DNA from: Holosporales bacterium
GTDB taxonomy: Bacteria > Pseudomonadota > Alphaproteobacteria > Caedimonadales > UBA9215
Assembly (NCBI GenBank): GCA_003503995.1
Contig: DOCA01000145.1
Span: forward strand, 1 to 9,997
DNA: 9,997 nucleotides
Direction: 5' to 3'
The notes beneath the pieces were generated by a model. The model saw only the letters and a list, made by a program, of their open reading frames with translations. It was not told the origin of the DNA and did not search any database. A program made the position numbers and the translations under genes. Of this stretch, positions 1 to 5,427 are shown one piece after another (the stretch's first letter is position 1; each line of letters begins with the position of its first letter).

Positions 1-1
1 A

Positions 2-241
2 CAAAACTTCCACCCCTCTTTTACGGCTCTTACAGGTTCTCAAGGTCAAATCGATAAAGCCGTCAAAGCCTATCGCGTCTATGCTAAAAAAGCCAAACCC
101 GATGGCACATCTACAGAATATCTCTTGGATCACTCGTCTATAGTATATGTCATGGATCGCCAAGGCCGCTTTATTACGTCCTTTAACCACCAAACAGAAC
201 CAGAAGTCATCAAAAAAACCTTAAGAAAAATTATTGGATAA
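2..241 (+). CDS. SCO1/SenC family copper chaperone, C-terminal part (5' end outside window)
   Basis: This is the last 79 codons of an open frame that enters from the left edge and stops with TAA. Family knowledge: SCO1/SenC/PrrC proteins are membrane-anchored thioredoxin-fold proteins facing the periplasm, which deliver copper to the CuA site of cytochrome c oxidase. Seen here: the visible sequence begins around HPSFTALTG, followed by an amphipathic stretch (DKAVKAYRVYAKKAK) and YLLDHSSIVYVMDRQGRF, the typical SCO C-terminal half. The His in LLDHS matches the conserved third copper ligand. The CxxxC copper motif and membrane anchor would lie upstream, outside the window, so an intact N-terminus cannot be confirmed. 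No hairpin terminator follows, so transcription may continue into the methyltransferase gene 80 nt downstream. Confidence 0.88.
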   Translation, partial: QNFHPSFTALTGSQGQIDKAVKAYRVYAKKAKPDGTSTEYLLDHSSIVYVMDRQGRFITSFNHQTEPEVIKKTLRKIIG

Positions 242-263
242 TTTTAAAACTGTCATTTTTATA

Positions 264-292
264 TAGACAAAAAAATTAAAACAAAATAGTGT
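264..292 (+). promoter_or_regulatory. weak candidate sigma-70 promoter for the methyltransferase gene
   Basis: TAGACA (264-269) and TAGTGT (287-292) are 17 nt apart in the AT-rich gap after the SCO gene. The -35 box matches TTGACA at 5 of 6 positions, but the -10 box is poor. A start site near 299 would lie upstream of the ATG at 322 and would exclude the TTG at 298. AT-rich DNA produces such matches by chance. Confidence 0.22.
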
Positions 293-321
293 AATGATTG
301 AATAATAAAAAGAACTATAAG

Positions 322-1431
322 ATGAACAAAACACTAATAACCACCCTTTCAATTTTATTTTTCTGGCAAAATTTTGCTATTTCGTCAGAACTATCATCAC
401 CTTTAGAAGTGCTTGGGGATGGGGATGGGGATGAGGATGAAATTAAACAAATAACATTACCTGACATCTTAAGGCTTGTCCCAGAAACTGAGATCGGTGT
501 TAGCCTCAAAACCTTAAAACTAATTTTTGAATCAGACCGTCGCCCTATTATAGGCCAACATAAATACGGTCAATCCTTTCCTTGTAATCCCGAAATGCTC
601 TATGACTTAATGTCTCAAGCAGGAAGAAAACGTGTTTTAGAAATAGCTGGTGCCTCCGGTGAAAATGCCCTTCTCATGGGGCTAGCTGGTGCTGAACATG
701 TTTATATGAACGATATTGTACCTGAAGAAGTGAATACGTTTCGGACAAATGTTGAAAGCCAAAAACCTGAATTACGAGATCGCTTTACACCTATTACTGG
801 TGACTGTTTTGATCTTGGAGAGCACATTAGAGCCAATAGCCTTGATATTATTCTTGCCCGCAATATCTTCCACTTCCTTAAACCAAGCCAATATGATGAT
901 TTCTTTGGGCTTGTTAAAGGACTTCTAAAACCAGGGGGGATTTTTGCTATGACTGTCAACAGTCGTTACGCTGAATACACCAAACCCATTGACCCCTCCG
1001 AAGGCACGTCGTTTTCAACATTTTTGATTATATTTGATGAAAACTATGAGACGCCTAAAGTGCTTGCTCGTGCAACATTCGTGTGTGAGGATGACACAAA
1101 AGATCCCCTTAGTTATATCAATCATCAAGTTTTTAATGGCTTCAAGATTGATGAAAAAACTTTGAATAACCTCCCGAAATCACTACATGAAACAATCAAG
1201 GAATACATTAAAAAAGTATCACAACGTAAAGGTAAACTACGTGTTTTAGAAAATACATCGATGCTATTTACGCCTGAAAATCTACACGTTCTTGTTGCAA
1301 GTGCAGGATTACATGTCACCTCAACGCATCACATCAACAAAAAAGGGCATTATATTTCTGAAAAGACTGCAAAAAATAAAGGTGCTAATTTTGTTGGACT
1401 AATGGCACAAACACCCAAAGATGAAAAATAA
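322..1431 (+). CDS. exported class I SAM-dependent methyltransferase, substrate unknown
   Basis: The protein has 369 residues. The N-terminus MNKTLITTLSILFFWQNF, ending AISS near residue 22, looks like a Sec signal peptide. An acidic GDGDGDEDE stretch follows at about 32-40. The middle is a Rossmann methyltransferase domain: motif I VLEIAGASGENA (105-116), where EIAGASG stands for the usual E/DxGxGxG; the acidic loop MND (129-131); GDCFDL (160-165); LDIILARNIFHFL (174-186); and LKPGG (202-206). The C-terminal 150 or so residues match no domain I know. The frame extends upstream to a TTG at 298, but I chose ATG 322 because it puts the signal peptide at the N-terminus. No good Shine-Dalgarno precedes either start. 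The gene follows the SCO gene and ends at a strong terminator. The fold is secure; export and substrate are inferred. A secreted or periplasmic small-molecule or protein methyltransferase, possibly acting on a host target, is conceivable but unproven. Confidence 0.8.
   Translation: MNKTLITTLSILFFWQNFAISSELSSPLEVLGDGDGDEDEIKQITLPDILRLVPETEIGVSLKTLKLIFESDRRPIIGQHKYGQSFPCNPEMLYDLMSQAGRKRVLEIAGASGENALLMGLAGAEHVYMNDIVPEEVNTFRTNVESQKPELRDRFTPITGDCFDLGEHIRANSLDIILARNIFHFLKPSQYDDFFGLVKGLLKPGGIFAMTVNSRYAEYTKPIDPSEGTSFSTFLIIFDENYETPKVLARATFVCEDDTKDPLSYINHQVFNGFKIDEKTLNNLPKSLHETIKEYIKKVSQRKGKLRVLENTSMLFTPENLHVLVASAGLHVTSTHHINKKGHYISEKTAKNKGANFVGLMAQTPKDEK
415..438 (+). repeat. hexanucleotide tandem repeat GGGGAT x3 plus one variant copy
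   Basis: GGGGAT occurs at 415-420, 421-426 and 427-432, then GAGGAT at 433-438. The repeat is in frame and encodes Gly-Asp three times, then Glu-Asp. Because the unit is six bases, copy-number slippage would lengthen or shorten the acidic linker after the signal peptide without breaking the frame. The G-runs could also form a quadruplex in single-stranded DNA or RNA, though that is speculative. Confidence 0.85.
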
Positions 1432-1443
1432 TAAAGCCAATTT

Positions 1444-1475
1444 AAAGGGGGGGCTATAAAGCCCCCTCTTTTTTT
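1444..1475 (+). terminator. intrinsic terminator, methyltransferase gene; probably shared with the converging operon
   Basis: An 11-bp stem pairs 1444-1454 (AAAGGGGGGGC) with 1461-1471, with one G-T pair and a TATAAA loop. A run of seven T follows (1469-1475). It lies 12 nt after the methyltransferase stop. On the minus strand the same hairpin begins right at the DUF2948 stop codon (1474-1476), but its T-tract in that direction is only TTTAAAT, so it may work more weakly both ways. Confidence 0.9.
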
Positions 1476-2031
1476 AAGCACTTTTTCGTTCATGCTCATC
1501 AGACTCATGATCAGGTTTTGTGGTTGTGTACCACATATCCTCAAGATCCGTTAAATGGCAGCAAAGACTACTCACCTTTAACTTTATCCGAGTGCTCCCT
1601 GAAAAAACGAGTTGGATCTCGTCTTCTTTATCGGCTTCGATCGCAAGAAGGTTATAATCTTGGTCCGTTTTCTTTCGATCAAAATTGATCTGCTGTACTT
1701 TCTCAACATTTTGAAAATAGAGCCCACACAGTATGCGACCATAAATCTTTTGATGATTTAGAATTTCGGGAGATTCTTCCCAGCAAAATCGATTAGCTAG
1801 AATCGTAAAAGTTTTTTCAGTGATATCATAATGAAAGTTTGAGGCTGGAATAAGAGCGTCTTGCACCAAAGCCGACATGATTTTAATATCAACAGGATCT
1901 GATGCTTTAAGCTTAAGAGGGTCGTAGGGTGTTGCGGATAACTGTCTTGCCTGAACAAGTTCCTGTTTTTGAGAAAGAGCTTTATCCTGTGTATTCTTTT
2001 GCGCTCCCATCATTTTTAACTGTATCGCCAT
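1474..2031 (-). CDS. DUF2948 family protein, function unknown
   Basis: The protein has 185 residues. After a polar N-terminal extension of about 35 residues comes the DUF2948 pattern as I recall it: LKLKASDPVDIKIMSALVQDAL, then ITEKTFTILANRFCWEE, a segment around GLYFQNVEKV, and a C-terminal block with STRIKLKVSSLCCHLTDLED and the closing KPDHE. The family is small, alphaproteobacterial, typically encoded after murA (often before hisD), and has no known activity. I chose the ATG at 2031 because AGGAG lies 8 nt upstream of it; a GTG nine codons earlier (2058) lacks such a site. The gene overlaps the end of murA by 50 nt in another frame, so translation is probably coupled. No hisD follows: the gene ends at a convergent terminator. 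Family assignment comes from memory of the pattern. Confidence 0.82.
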   Translation of the reverse strand: MAIQLKMMGAQKNTQDKALSQKQELVQARQLSATPYDPLKLKASDPVDIKIMSALVQDALIPASNFHYDITEKTFTILANRFCWEESPEILNHQKIYGRILCGLYFQNVEKVQQINFDRKKTDQDYNLLAIEADKEDEIQLVFSGSTRIKLKVSSLCCHLTDLEDMWYTTTKPDHESDEHERKSA

Positions 2032-3298
2032 CCCTGTATCTCCTGATATTACCGCCACATGCTTTAAGTTTATTCTCTATGTCTTCATAGCCGCGGTCAA
2101 GATGGTAAATACGGCCGACGTTTGTTTCGCCTTCAGCACAAAGCCCCGCCATAATGAGTGAAACAGACGCTCGTAAATCCGTTGCCATTACTTCTGCACC
2201 CTTAAGGTGGTTTACGCCTCGAACAGTGGCTGTTCTACCGGAAAGAGTAATGTCCGCCCCCATGCGTGCGAGTTCAGGCACATGCATAAATCGGTTTTCA
2301 AAAATAGTTTCCGTAATGTTTGATGATCCTTCTGCCAAAGTCATCAATGCCATAAATTGAGCTTGGAGGTCCGTTGGATAGCCTGGAAAAGGTGCCGTTT
2401 TCATATCAACACTTTTAATAGAGCCTTCTGGAGCCTTCACAATGAAACCATTTTCTGTTGGCGTAAACATTGTGCCCGTAGCCTCCAAAGTTTCTTTGAA
2501 CGTCGGCAAAAGGTCAAGACTTGTCCCAACAAGTTCTAATTCACCACCTGTCATCGCAGCAGCAATAGCATAAGAACCTGTTTCAATACGGTCGGCAACA
2601 ATAGGATGAATAGCACCAGAAAGTTTTTTAACGCCTTCAATAATCAGAGTACTCGTCCCAATACCCTCAATTTTAGCCCCCATCTTAACAAGGCAATTAG
2701 CAAGGTCTGTGATCTCTGGCTCACTGGCCGCATTGATCAACTTTGTTGTTCCCTTGGCTAAAGTTGCTGCCATAAGAATATTTTCAGTAGCGCCAACAGA
2801 GACTGTTGGAAAAGCAATTTCAGCTCCCTGAAGACCATTTTGAGGGGCTTTTGCCTTGATATATCCTTGGTCGATTTCGATGATTGCACCCATTTTCTCA
2901 AGTCCCATAAGGTGCAAATCTACGGGACGAGTGCCAATGGCGCATCCCCCTGGCAATGAAACTTTCGCATGGCCTTCTCGGGCAAGAATAGGCCCTAACA
3001 CTAAGACAGATGCCCGCATTTTGCGAACAAGGTCATAAGGTGCACAATGATCTTTAATAGTAGAAGCCGTCAACGTCATGGTATTTTTCACAAAAGTCGA
3101 CTCAACACCATGGTGATTTAATAAAGCCTCAAGGGTAAACACATCAGCAAGACGAGGACAGTTTGTAAATTTAATAGGTTGGTCTGTCAACAATGACGCT
3201 GCCATTAAAGGCAAAGTCGCATTTTTAGCGCCGGAAATTTTAATTTTGCCCTTTAAAGGCTTTGGTGAGGCGGAACCGGTAATGCGAATTTTATCCAT
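1982..3298 (-). CDS. murA: UDP-N-acetylglucosamine 1-carboxyvinyltransferase MurA
   Basis: MurA transfers enolpyruvate from phosphoenolpyruvate to UDP-GlcNAc in the cytoplasm, the first committed step of peptidoglycan synthesis. The 438-residue protein has the expected two-domain EPSP-synthase-like layout. Visible active-site residues: Lys25-Asn26 in SGAKNATLP, the catalytic Cys119 in LPGGCAIGTRPVDLH (Cys115 of E. coli, the fosfomycin target, so not the Asp-type resistant variant), Asp310 in GYPTDLQAQF, Arg376 in DLRAS and Arg402 in LDRGYE. The family normally ends soon after GGNIRR; here about 17 extra residues (to AKEYTG) run into the DUF2948 gene. Upstream, dcd ends 42 nt away with no terminator between them, so dcd, murA and DUF2948 probably share a transcript. 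Peptidoglycan synthesis is therefore likely retained in this organism. Confidence 0.97.
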   Translation of the reverse strand: MDKIRITGSASPKPLKGKIKISGAKNATLPLMAASLLTDQPIKFTNCPRLADVFTLEALLNHHGVESTFVKNTMTLTASTIKDHCAPYDLVRKMRASVLVLGPILAREGHAKVSLPGGCAIGTRPVDLHLMGLEKMGAIIEIDQGYIKAKAPQNGLQGAEIAFPTVSVGATENILMAATLAKGTTKLINAASEPEITDLANCLVKMGAKIEGIGTSTLIIEGVKKLSGAIHPIVADRIETGSYAIAAAMTGGELELVGTSLDLLPTFKETLEATGTMFTPTENGFIVKAPEGSIKSVDMKTAPFPGYPTDLQAQFMALMTLAEGSSNITETIFENRFMHVPELARMGADITLSGRTATVRGVNHLKGAEVMATDLRASVSLIMAGLCAEGETNVGRIYHLDRGYEDIENKLKACGGNIRRYRDGDTVKNDGSAKEYTG

Positions 3299-3340
3299 TG
3301 ACGCTATAACTTTCTTGATCTTGTTTTATTGTTTGTTAAC

Positions 3341-3922
3341 TTAGGCAGCTGCTTTTGGCGCTTGAATAATACGGGGTAATGTAACGCCGCGCTGTCCTTG
3401 GTACTTTCCACCGCGATCTGCATAAGAGATATCACAGGCATCCTCTCCCCTTAAAAAGAGAAATTGGCATGCCCCTTCATTGGCATAAATTTTGGCTGGC
3501 AGAGGCGTTGTATTAGAAAATTCTAAAGTGACATGACCTTCCCACTCGGGCTCTAAAGGTGTCACATTCACAATAATACCACACCGTGCATAAGTAGATT
3601 TTCCCAAACAAATGACGAGAGTATCACGGGGAATTCTAAAATACTCAACGGTCCGCGCTAAGGCAAAGCTATTGGGCGGAATGATACAAACATCGGTTTT
3701 ACGTTCGACAAAACTATCTCCTGAGAAATTCTTTGGATCAATAACCGCACTATCAACATTAGTGAAAATTTTGAATTCGTCTGCAACTCTGGCATCGTAT
3801 CCATAGGAAGACACCCCATAAGAAATAATCCCCTCATTACTTTGATGATCTGCAAAAGGTTCAATCATTGGAGAATCAGGGTTTTGAGCAAGTTCTTTGA
3901 TGGTCTTATCTGGTAAAATCAT
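3341..3922 (-). CDS. dcd: dCTP deaminase
   Basis: Dcd converts dCTP to dUTP plus ammonia, supplying the precursor for dTMP synthesis. The protein has 193 residues from the chosen start. Visible features: SYGVSSYGYDARVADEF near the N-terminus, the nucleotide-binding CLGKSTYARCGI (about 105-116), the catalytic Glu134 within GHVTLEFSN, ANEGACQF, and the C-terminal lid GKYQGQRGVTLP. The sequence closely resembles the Rickettsia-type Dcd. Start choice: ATG 3922 gives MILPDKTI, which matches usual family N-termini, and has GAAGAGA six bases upstream. An in-frame ATG at 3937 would add MKRLP but has no clear ribosome binding site. It is the first gene of the apparent dcd-murA-DUF2948 operon. A monofunctional deaminase is most likely; a bifunctional deaminase/dUTPase cannot be fully excluded from sequence alone. 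Confidence 0.95.
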   Translation of the reverse strand: MILPDKTIKELAQNPDSPMIEPFADHQSNEGIISYGVSSYGYDARVADEFKIFTNVDSAVIDPKNFSGDSFVERKTDVCIIPPNSFALARTVEYFRIPRDTLVICLGKSTYARCGIIVNVTPLEPEWEGHVTLEFSNTTPLPAKIYANEGACQFLFLRGEDACDISYADRGGKYQGQRGVTLPRIIQAPKAAA

Positions 3923-3949
3923 AGGCAGTCTCTTCATAAAATTTCAAGG

Positions 3950-4019
3950 TATAGTTGATTAGTTTTGTGTGTACACCTTGTTGCTGCGCTTCGTGTACAC
4001 ACAAAACTAATGAGCTATA
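3950..4019. repeat. long inverted repeat (hairpin) upstream of dcd
   Basis: The core arms TTAGTTTTGTGTGTACAC (3959-3976) and GTGTACACACAAAACTAA (3993-4010) are perfect reverse complements, separated by a 16-nt loop (3977-3992). Pairing extends outward through 3958/4011 and, past a mismatch, to TATAG (3950-3954) against CTATA (4015-4019), giving arms of about 27 nt with roughly two mismatches. There is no T-tract on either side, so it is not a standard intrinsic terminator. It could be a dispersed palindromic repeat, a miniature mobile element remnant, or an RNA structure or operator for dcd-murA. Confidence 0.93.
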
Positions 4020-4048
4020 ATATTGCACTGTTAGGTGCGTCATGACAA
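4020..4048 (-). promoter_or_regulatory. candidate sigma-70 promoter for dcd-murA-DUF2948
   Basis: On the minus strand TTGTCA (4048-4043) and CAATAT (4025-4020) are 17 nt apart. The -35 box matches 5 of 6 positions; the -10 box matches 3 of 6. The start site would fall near 4013, which places nearly all of the long inverted repeat in the 5' leader of the dcd transcript. Confidence 0.28.
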
Positions 4049-4074
4049 GATCGAATTACGGCGCGTAGACTCTT

Positions 4075-4575
4075 TTAGCTTTTTTGAGTTTTAGCAGCCG
4101 CTTTAGAAGCTGTTTTTGCTTTATGAAGACGTTTCTTTTTCTTTGAAACCCTCATCCAAGCATTTACAGAAGGAAGGTGCAAGGAAAGAGCTGTAATAAA
4201 AGCCAATCCCATTGCAAGAAAATACAAAGAAAAACCAACGGACATTCCAACGGCCGCTGAAACCCATAAGGATGCAGCCGTGGTCAAACCTGAGGGGCGA
4301 TCCCCCGTCCGAACAAAAAGTCCAGAACCAAGAAAACCAATACCCAGAACAATTTGAGCTGCAATACGAGAATTATCTGCAAACCCTAAAAGAGGTGATA
4401 AAATTGAAAAAGCTGCAGAGCCCATGGCAATACATCCAAAGGTACGGATACCAGCTTCTTTACCGGCGCGCTCGCGCTCCCAGCCAATCACAGCACCCAG
4501 CAAGAAAGCAAAGGCAAGATGAGCCACGTAAAAAAGTTGTATTTGCCAAGAAATTGTATCAGGAATAAGAGTCAT
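4075..4575 (-). CDS. MgtC/SapB family inner-membrane protein (short form)
   Basis: The protein has 166 residues with four hydrophobic segments at about 15-32, 45-65, 72-90 and 100-134. Family signatures are clear: LLGAVIGWERERAGKEAGIRT (24-44), RIAAQIVLGIGFLGSGLF (70-87) and SGLTTAASLWVSAAVGMSVG (95-114). MgtC proteins are linked to magnesium limitation, membrane energetics (binding of ATP synthase in Salmonella) and survival inside host cells; short SapB-type members without the cytoplasmic ACT-like domain are widespread and mostly uncharacterised. This one is short: after the last helix only a basic, Lys/Ala-rich tail of about 25 residues remains. It has its own promoter-like sequence immediately upstream and lies downstream of a strong terminator, so it is probably transcribed alone. 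A role in magnesium response or virulence is not shown by the sequence. Confidence 0.92.
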   Translation of the reverse strand: MTLIPDTISWQIQLFYVAHLAFAFLLGAVIGWERERAGKEAGIRTFGCIAMGSAAFSILSPLLGFADNSRIAAQIVLGIGFLGSGLFVRTGDRPSGLTTAASLWVSAAVGMSVGFSLYFLAMGLAFITALSLHLPSVNAWMRVSKKKKRLHKAKTASKAAAKTQKS

Positions 4576-4581
4576 GCTGAC

Positions 4582-4610
4582 ACTCTAGCTTACTTAAACT
4601 TTTTTGTAAA
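4582..4610 (-). promoter_or_regulatory. candidate sigma-70 promoter for the mgtC-like gene, possibly leaderless
   Basis: On the minus strand TTTACA (4610-4605) and TAGAGT (4587-4582) are exactly 17 nt apart, matching 5 of 6 and 4 of 6 consensus positions. The predicted start site, seven bases after the -10 box, is 4575, which is the A of the ATG. Confidence 0.45.
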
Positions 4611-4628
4611 GAATTCCCTTCAGGTCTT

Positions 4629-4658
4629 AAAAAAAGGAGGGACATATGTCCCTCCTTT
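4629..4658 (-). terminator. intrinsic terminator of the lipoprotein gene
   Basis: 4633-4658 is a perfect 26-bp palindrome (AAAGGAGGGACAT and its complement). Read on the minus strand it ends in a run of T (plus-strand A 4629-4635). It starts about 21 nt after the lipoprotein stop and isolates that gene from the mgtC-like gene. In the plus direction the following bases are TTTCTCAC, which is a poorer tail. Confidence 0.92.
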
Positions 4659-4679
4659 CTCACTTTATTTGGATGATTA

Positions 4680-5222
4680 TTACTGCAATTTCAATTCACT
4701 TAATGCCAACAAAAAGCGACGAATATTTTCTCTAATGGCTCCCTCATTAGCGAGCTGCAAACGCTTAATACCCATAAAAGCATCCCCTACGGTTGCGGTA
4801 TAAGACGCTTCGATATCTTCATCAAAAAGGGCTGTCTTCGTTTTAAGATCTGTTAACGTATAATGAACCCTAGAGTGAACTGTCATATTAAAGCCCATAA
4901 AAGGCTTTTTAACGGACAATAGCTTTGCATTCAACGCATAGCCTGAATTATCTGCTGAAAACGAACCAATTCCTTTTAAAGACTCTACCAAAGCAAGCTC
5001 AAAATCCTTTGAGGCAACATCAGACATCCATAAGGGGTTTGTTTCCTGACCGCCGGACACAGGCTCAACGCTGATAGCATTTGAAAAAGCCGTATTAATT
5101 GTGTAGTCCTTTAGATCGTCTGCACCAACGACCATTTTTTCCATTTTTGCAGGTTGAGCACAGCCAGCAAGGACCATGACAGCTAACAAAGAAAGTGATT
5201 TAAAGATAGATTTAATTTTCAT
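4680..5222 (-). CDS. small lipoprotein, function unknown
   Basis: The protein has 180 residues. A basic start (MKIKSIFK), a hydrophobic core and the lipobox VLAGC with Cys21 show export and lipidation, so the mature protein is probably anchored to the inner or outer membrane on the periplasmic side. The residue after Cys is Ala, not Asp, which favours the outer membrane under the E. coli sorting rule. The mature part alternates short hydrophobic strands and polar turns (for example YALNAKLLSVKK, VHYTLTDLKTKTALFDEDIEA) and ends in a helical region (ENIRRFLLALSEL). This is compatible with a small alpha/beta periplasmic domain, but I recognise no specific family. GGGAG lies about 7 nt before the ATG. 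The gene is divergent from pheS and has its own terminator, so it appears monocistronic. A YajG- or LptE-like envelope role is only a guess from general layout. Confidence 0.85.
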   Translation of the reverse strand: MKIKSIFKSLSLLAVMVLAGCAQPAKMEKMVVGADDLKDYTINTAFSNAISVEPVSGGQETNPLWMSDVASKDFELALVESLKGIGSFSADNSGYALNAKLLSVKKPFMGFNMTVHSRVHYTLTDLKTKTALFDEDIEASYTATVGDAFMGIKRLQLANEGAIRENIRRFLLALSELKLQ

Positions 5223-5245
5223 GAGGAGACTCCCGTTATTTTAAA

Positions 5246-5251
5246 ATTATA
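5246..5251 (-). promoter_or_regulatory. candidate -10 box for the lipoprotein gene
   Basis: A perfect TATAAT on the minus strand lies 24 nt before the start codon. No good -35 element sits 16-18 nt upstream, so the call rests on the -10 match alone in AT-rich DNA. Confidence 0.28.
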
Positions 5252-5377
5252 ATAAGATTTAAAGATAAATCCGCTGCACTATACCACCTTCAAGTTCTAA
5301 GGAAAGAGGAATTTCTTTTTTTAATAGCAGGTGAATAAGTAGAAATGATTTGCCATATGGTTTTCTTGTTCGAAATT

Positions 5378-5386
5378 TGCTATAGC
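5378..5386 (+). promoter_or_regulatory. candidate extended -10 promoter for pheS-pheT-lepA
   Basis: TGCTATAGC fits the extended -10 form TGnTATAnn; the -35 region 17 nt upstream is poor. The start site would be near 5393, giving a leader of about 35 nt before the pheS ATG. No better promoter is visible in the 205-nt divergent gap. Confidence 0.3.
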
Positions 5387-5427
5387 TCAAACATGTTTTA
5401 TTCACAAAATTAAAGACTCAAGATTCC

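Noticed and set aside
298..321. TTG start at 298 for the methyltransferase gene.
   Set aside because: It would put eight polar residues (MNNKKNYK) before the natural signal-peptide start and has no Shine-Dalgarno; ATG 322 fits better.
3950..4019. Reading the inverted repeat as the intrinsic terminator of the mgtC-like gene.
   Set aside because: On the minus strand the arm is followed by AATCAACTATACC, not a T-run, and the stem is much longer than a usual terminator.
3950..4074. CRISPR repeat or integron attC site in the palindromic region.
   Set aside because: There is only one copy in the window, with no spacers, no integrase and no attC core sites on both flanks.
4212..4568. 118-codon plus-strand frame inside the mgtC-like gene.
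   Set aside because: It is antisense to a well-conserved membrane protein, is rich in Gln/Lys/Arg with no domain pattern, and is best explained as a shadow frame.
5345..5413. A 22-codon frame before pheS (begins MICHMVFLFEICYS) with three Phe and two Tyr codons, considered as a phenylalanine attenuator leader peptide.
   Set aside because: The Phe content is modest, no terminator hairpin with a T-run lies between it and pheS, the ribosome binding site is weak, and the best promoter candidate (5378-5386) would start transcription inside it.
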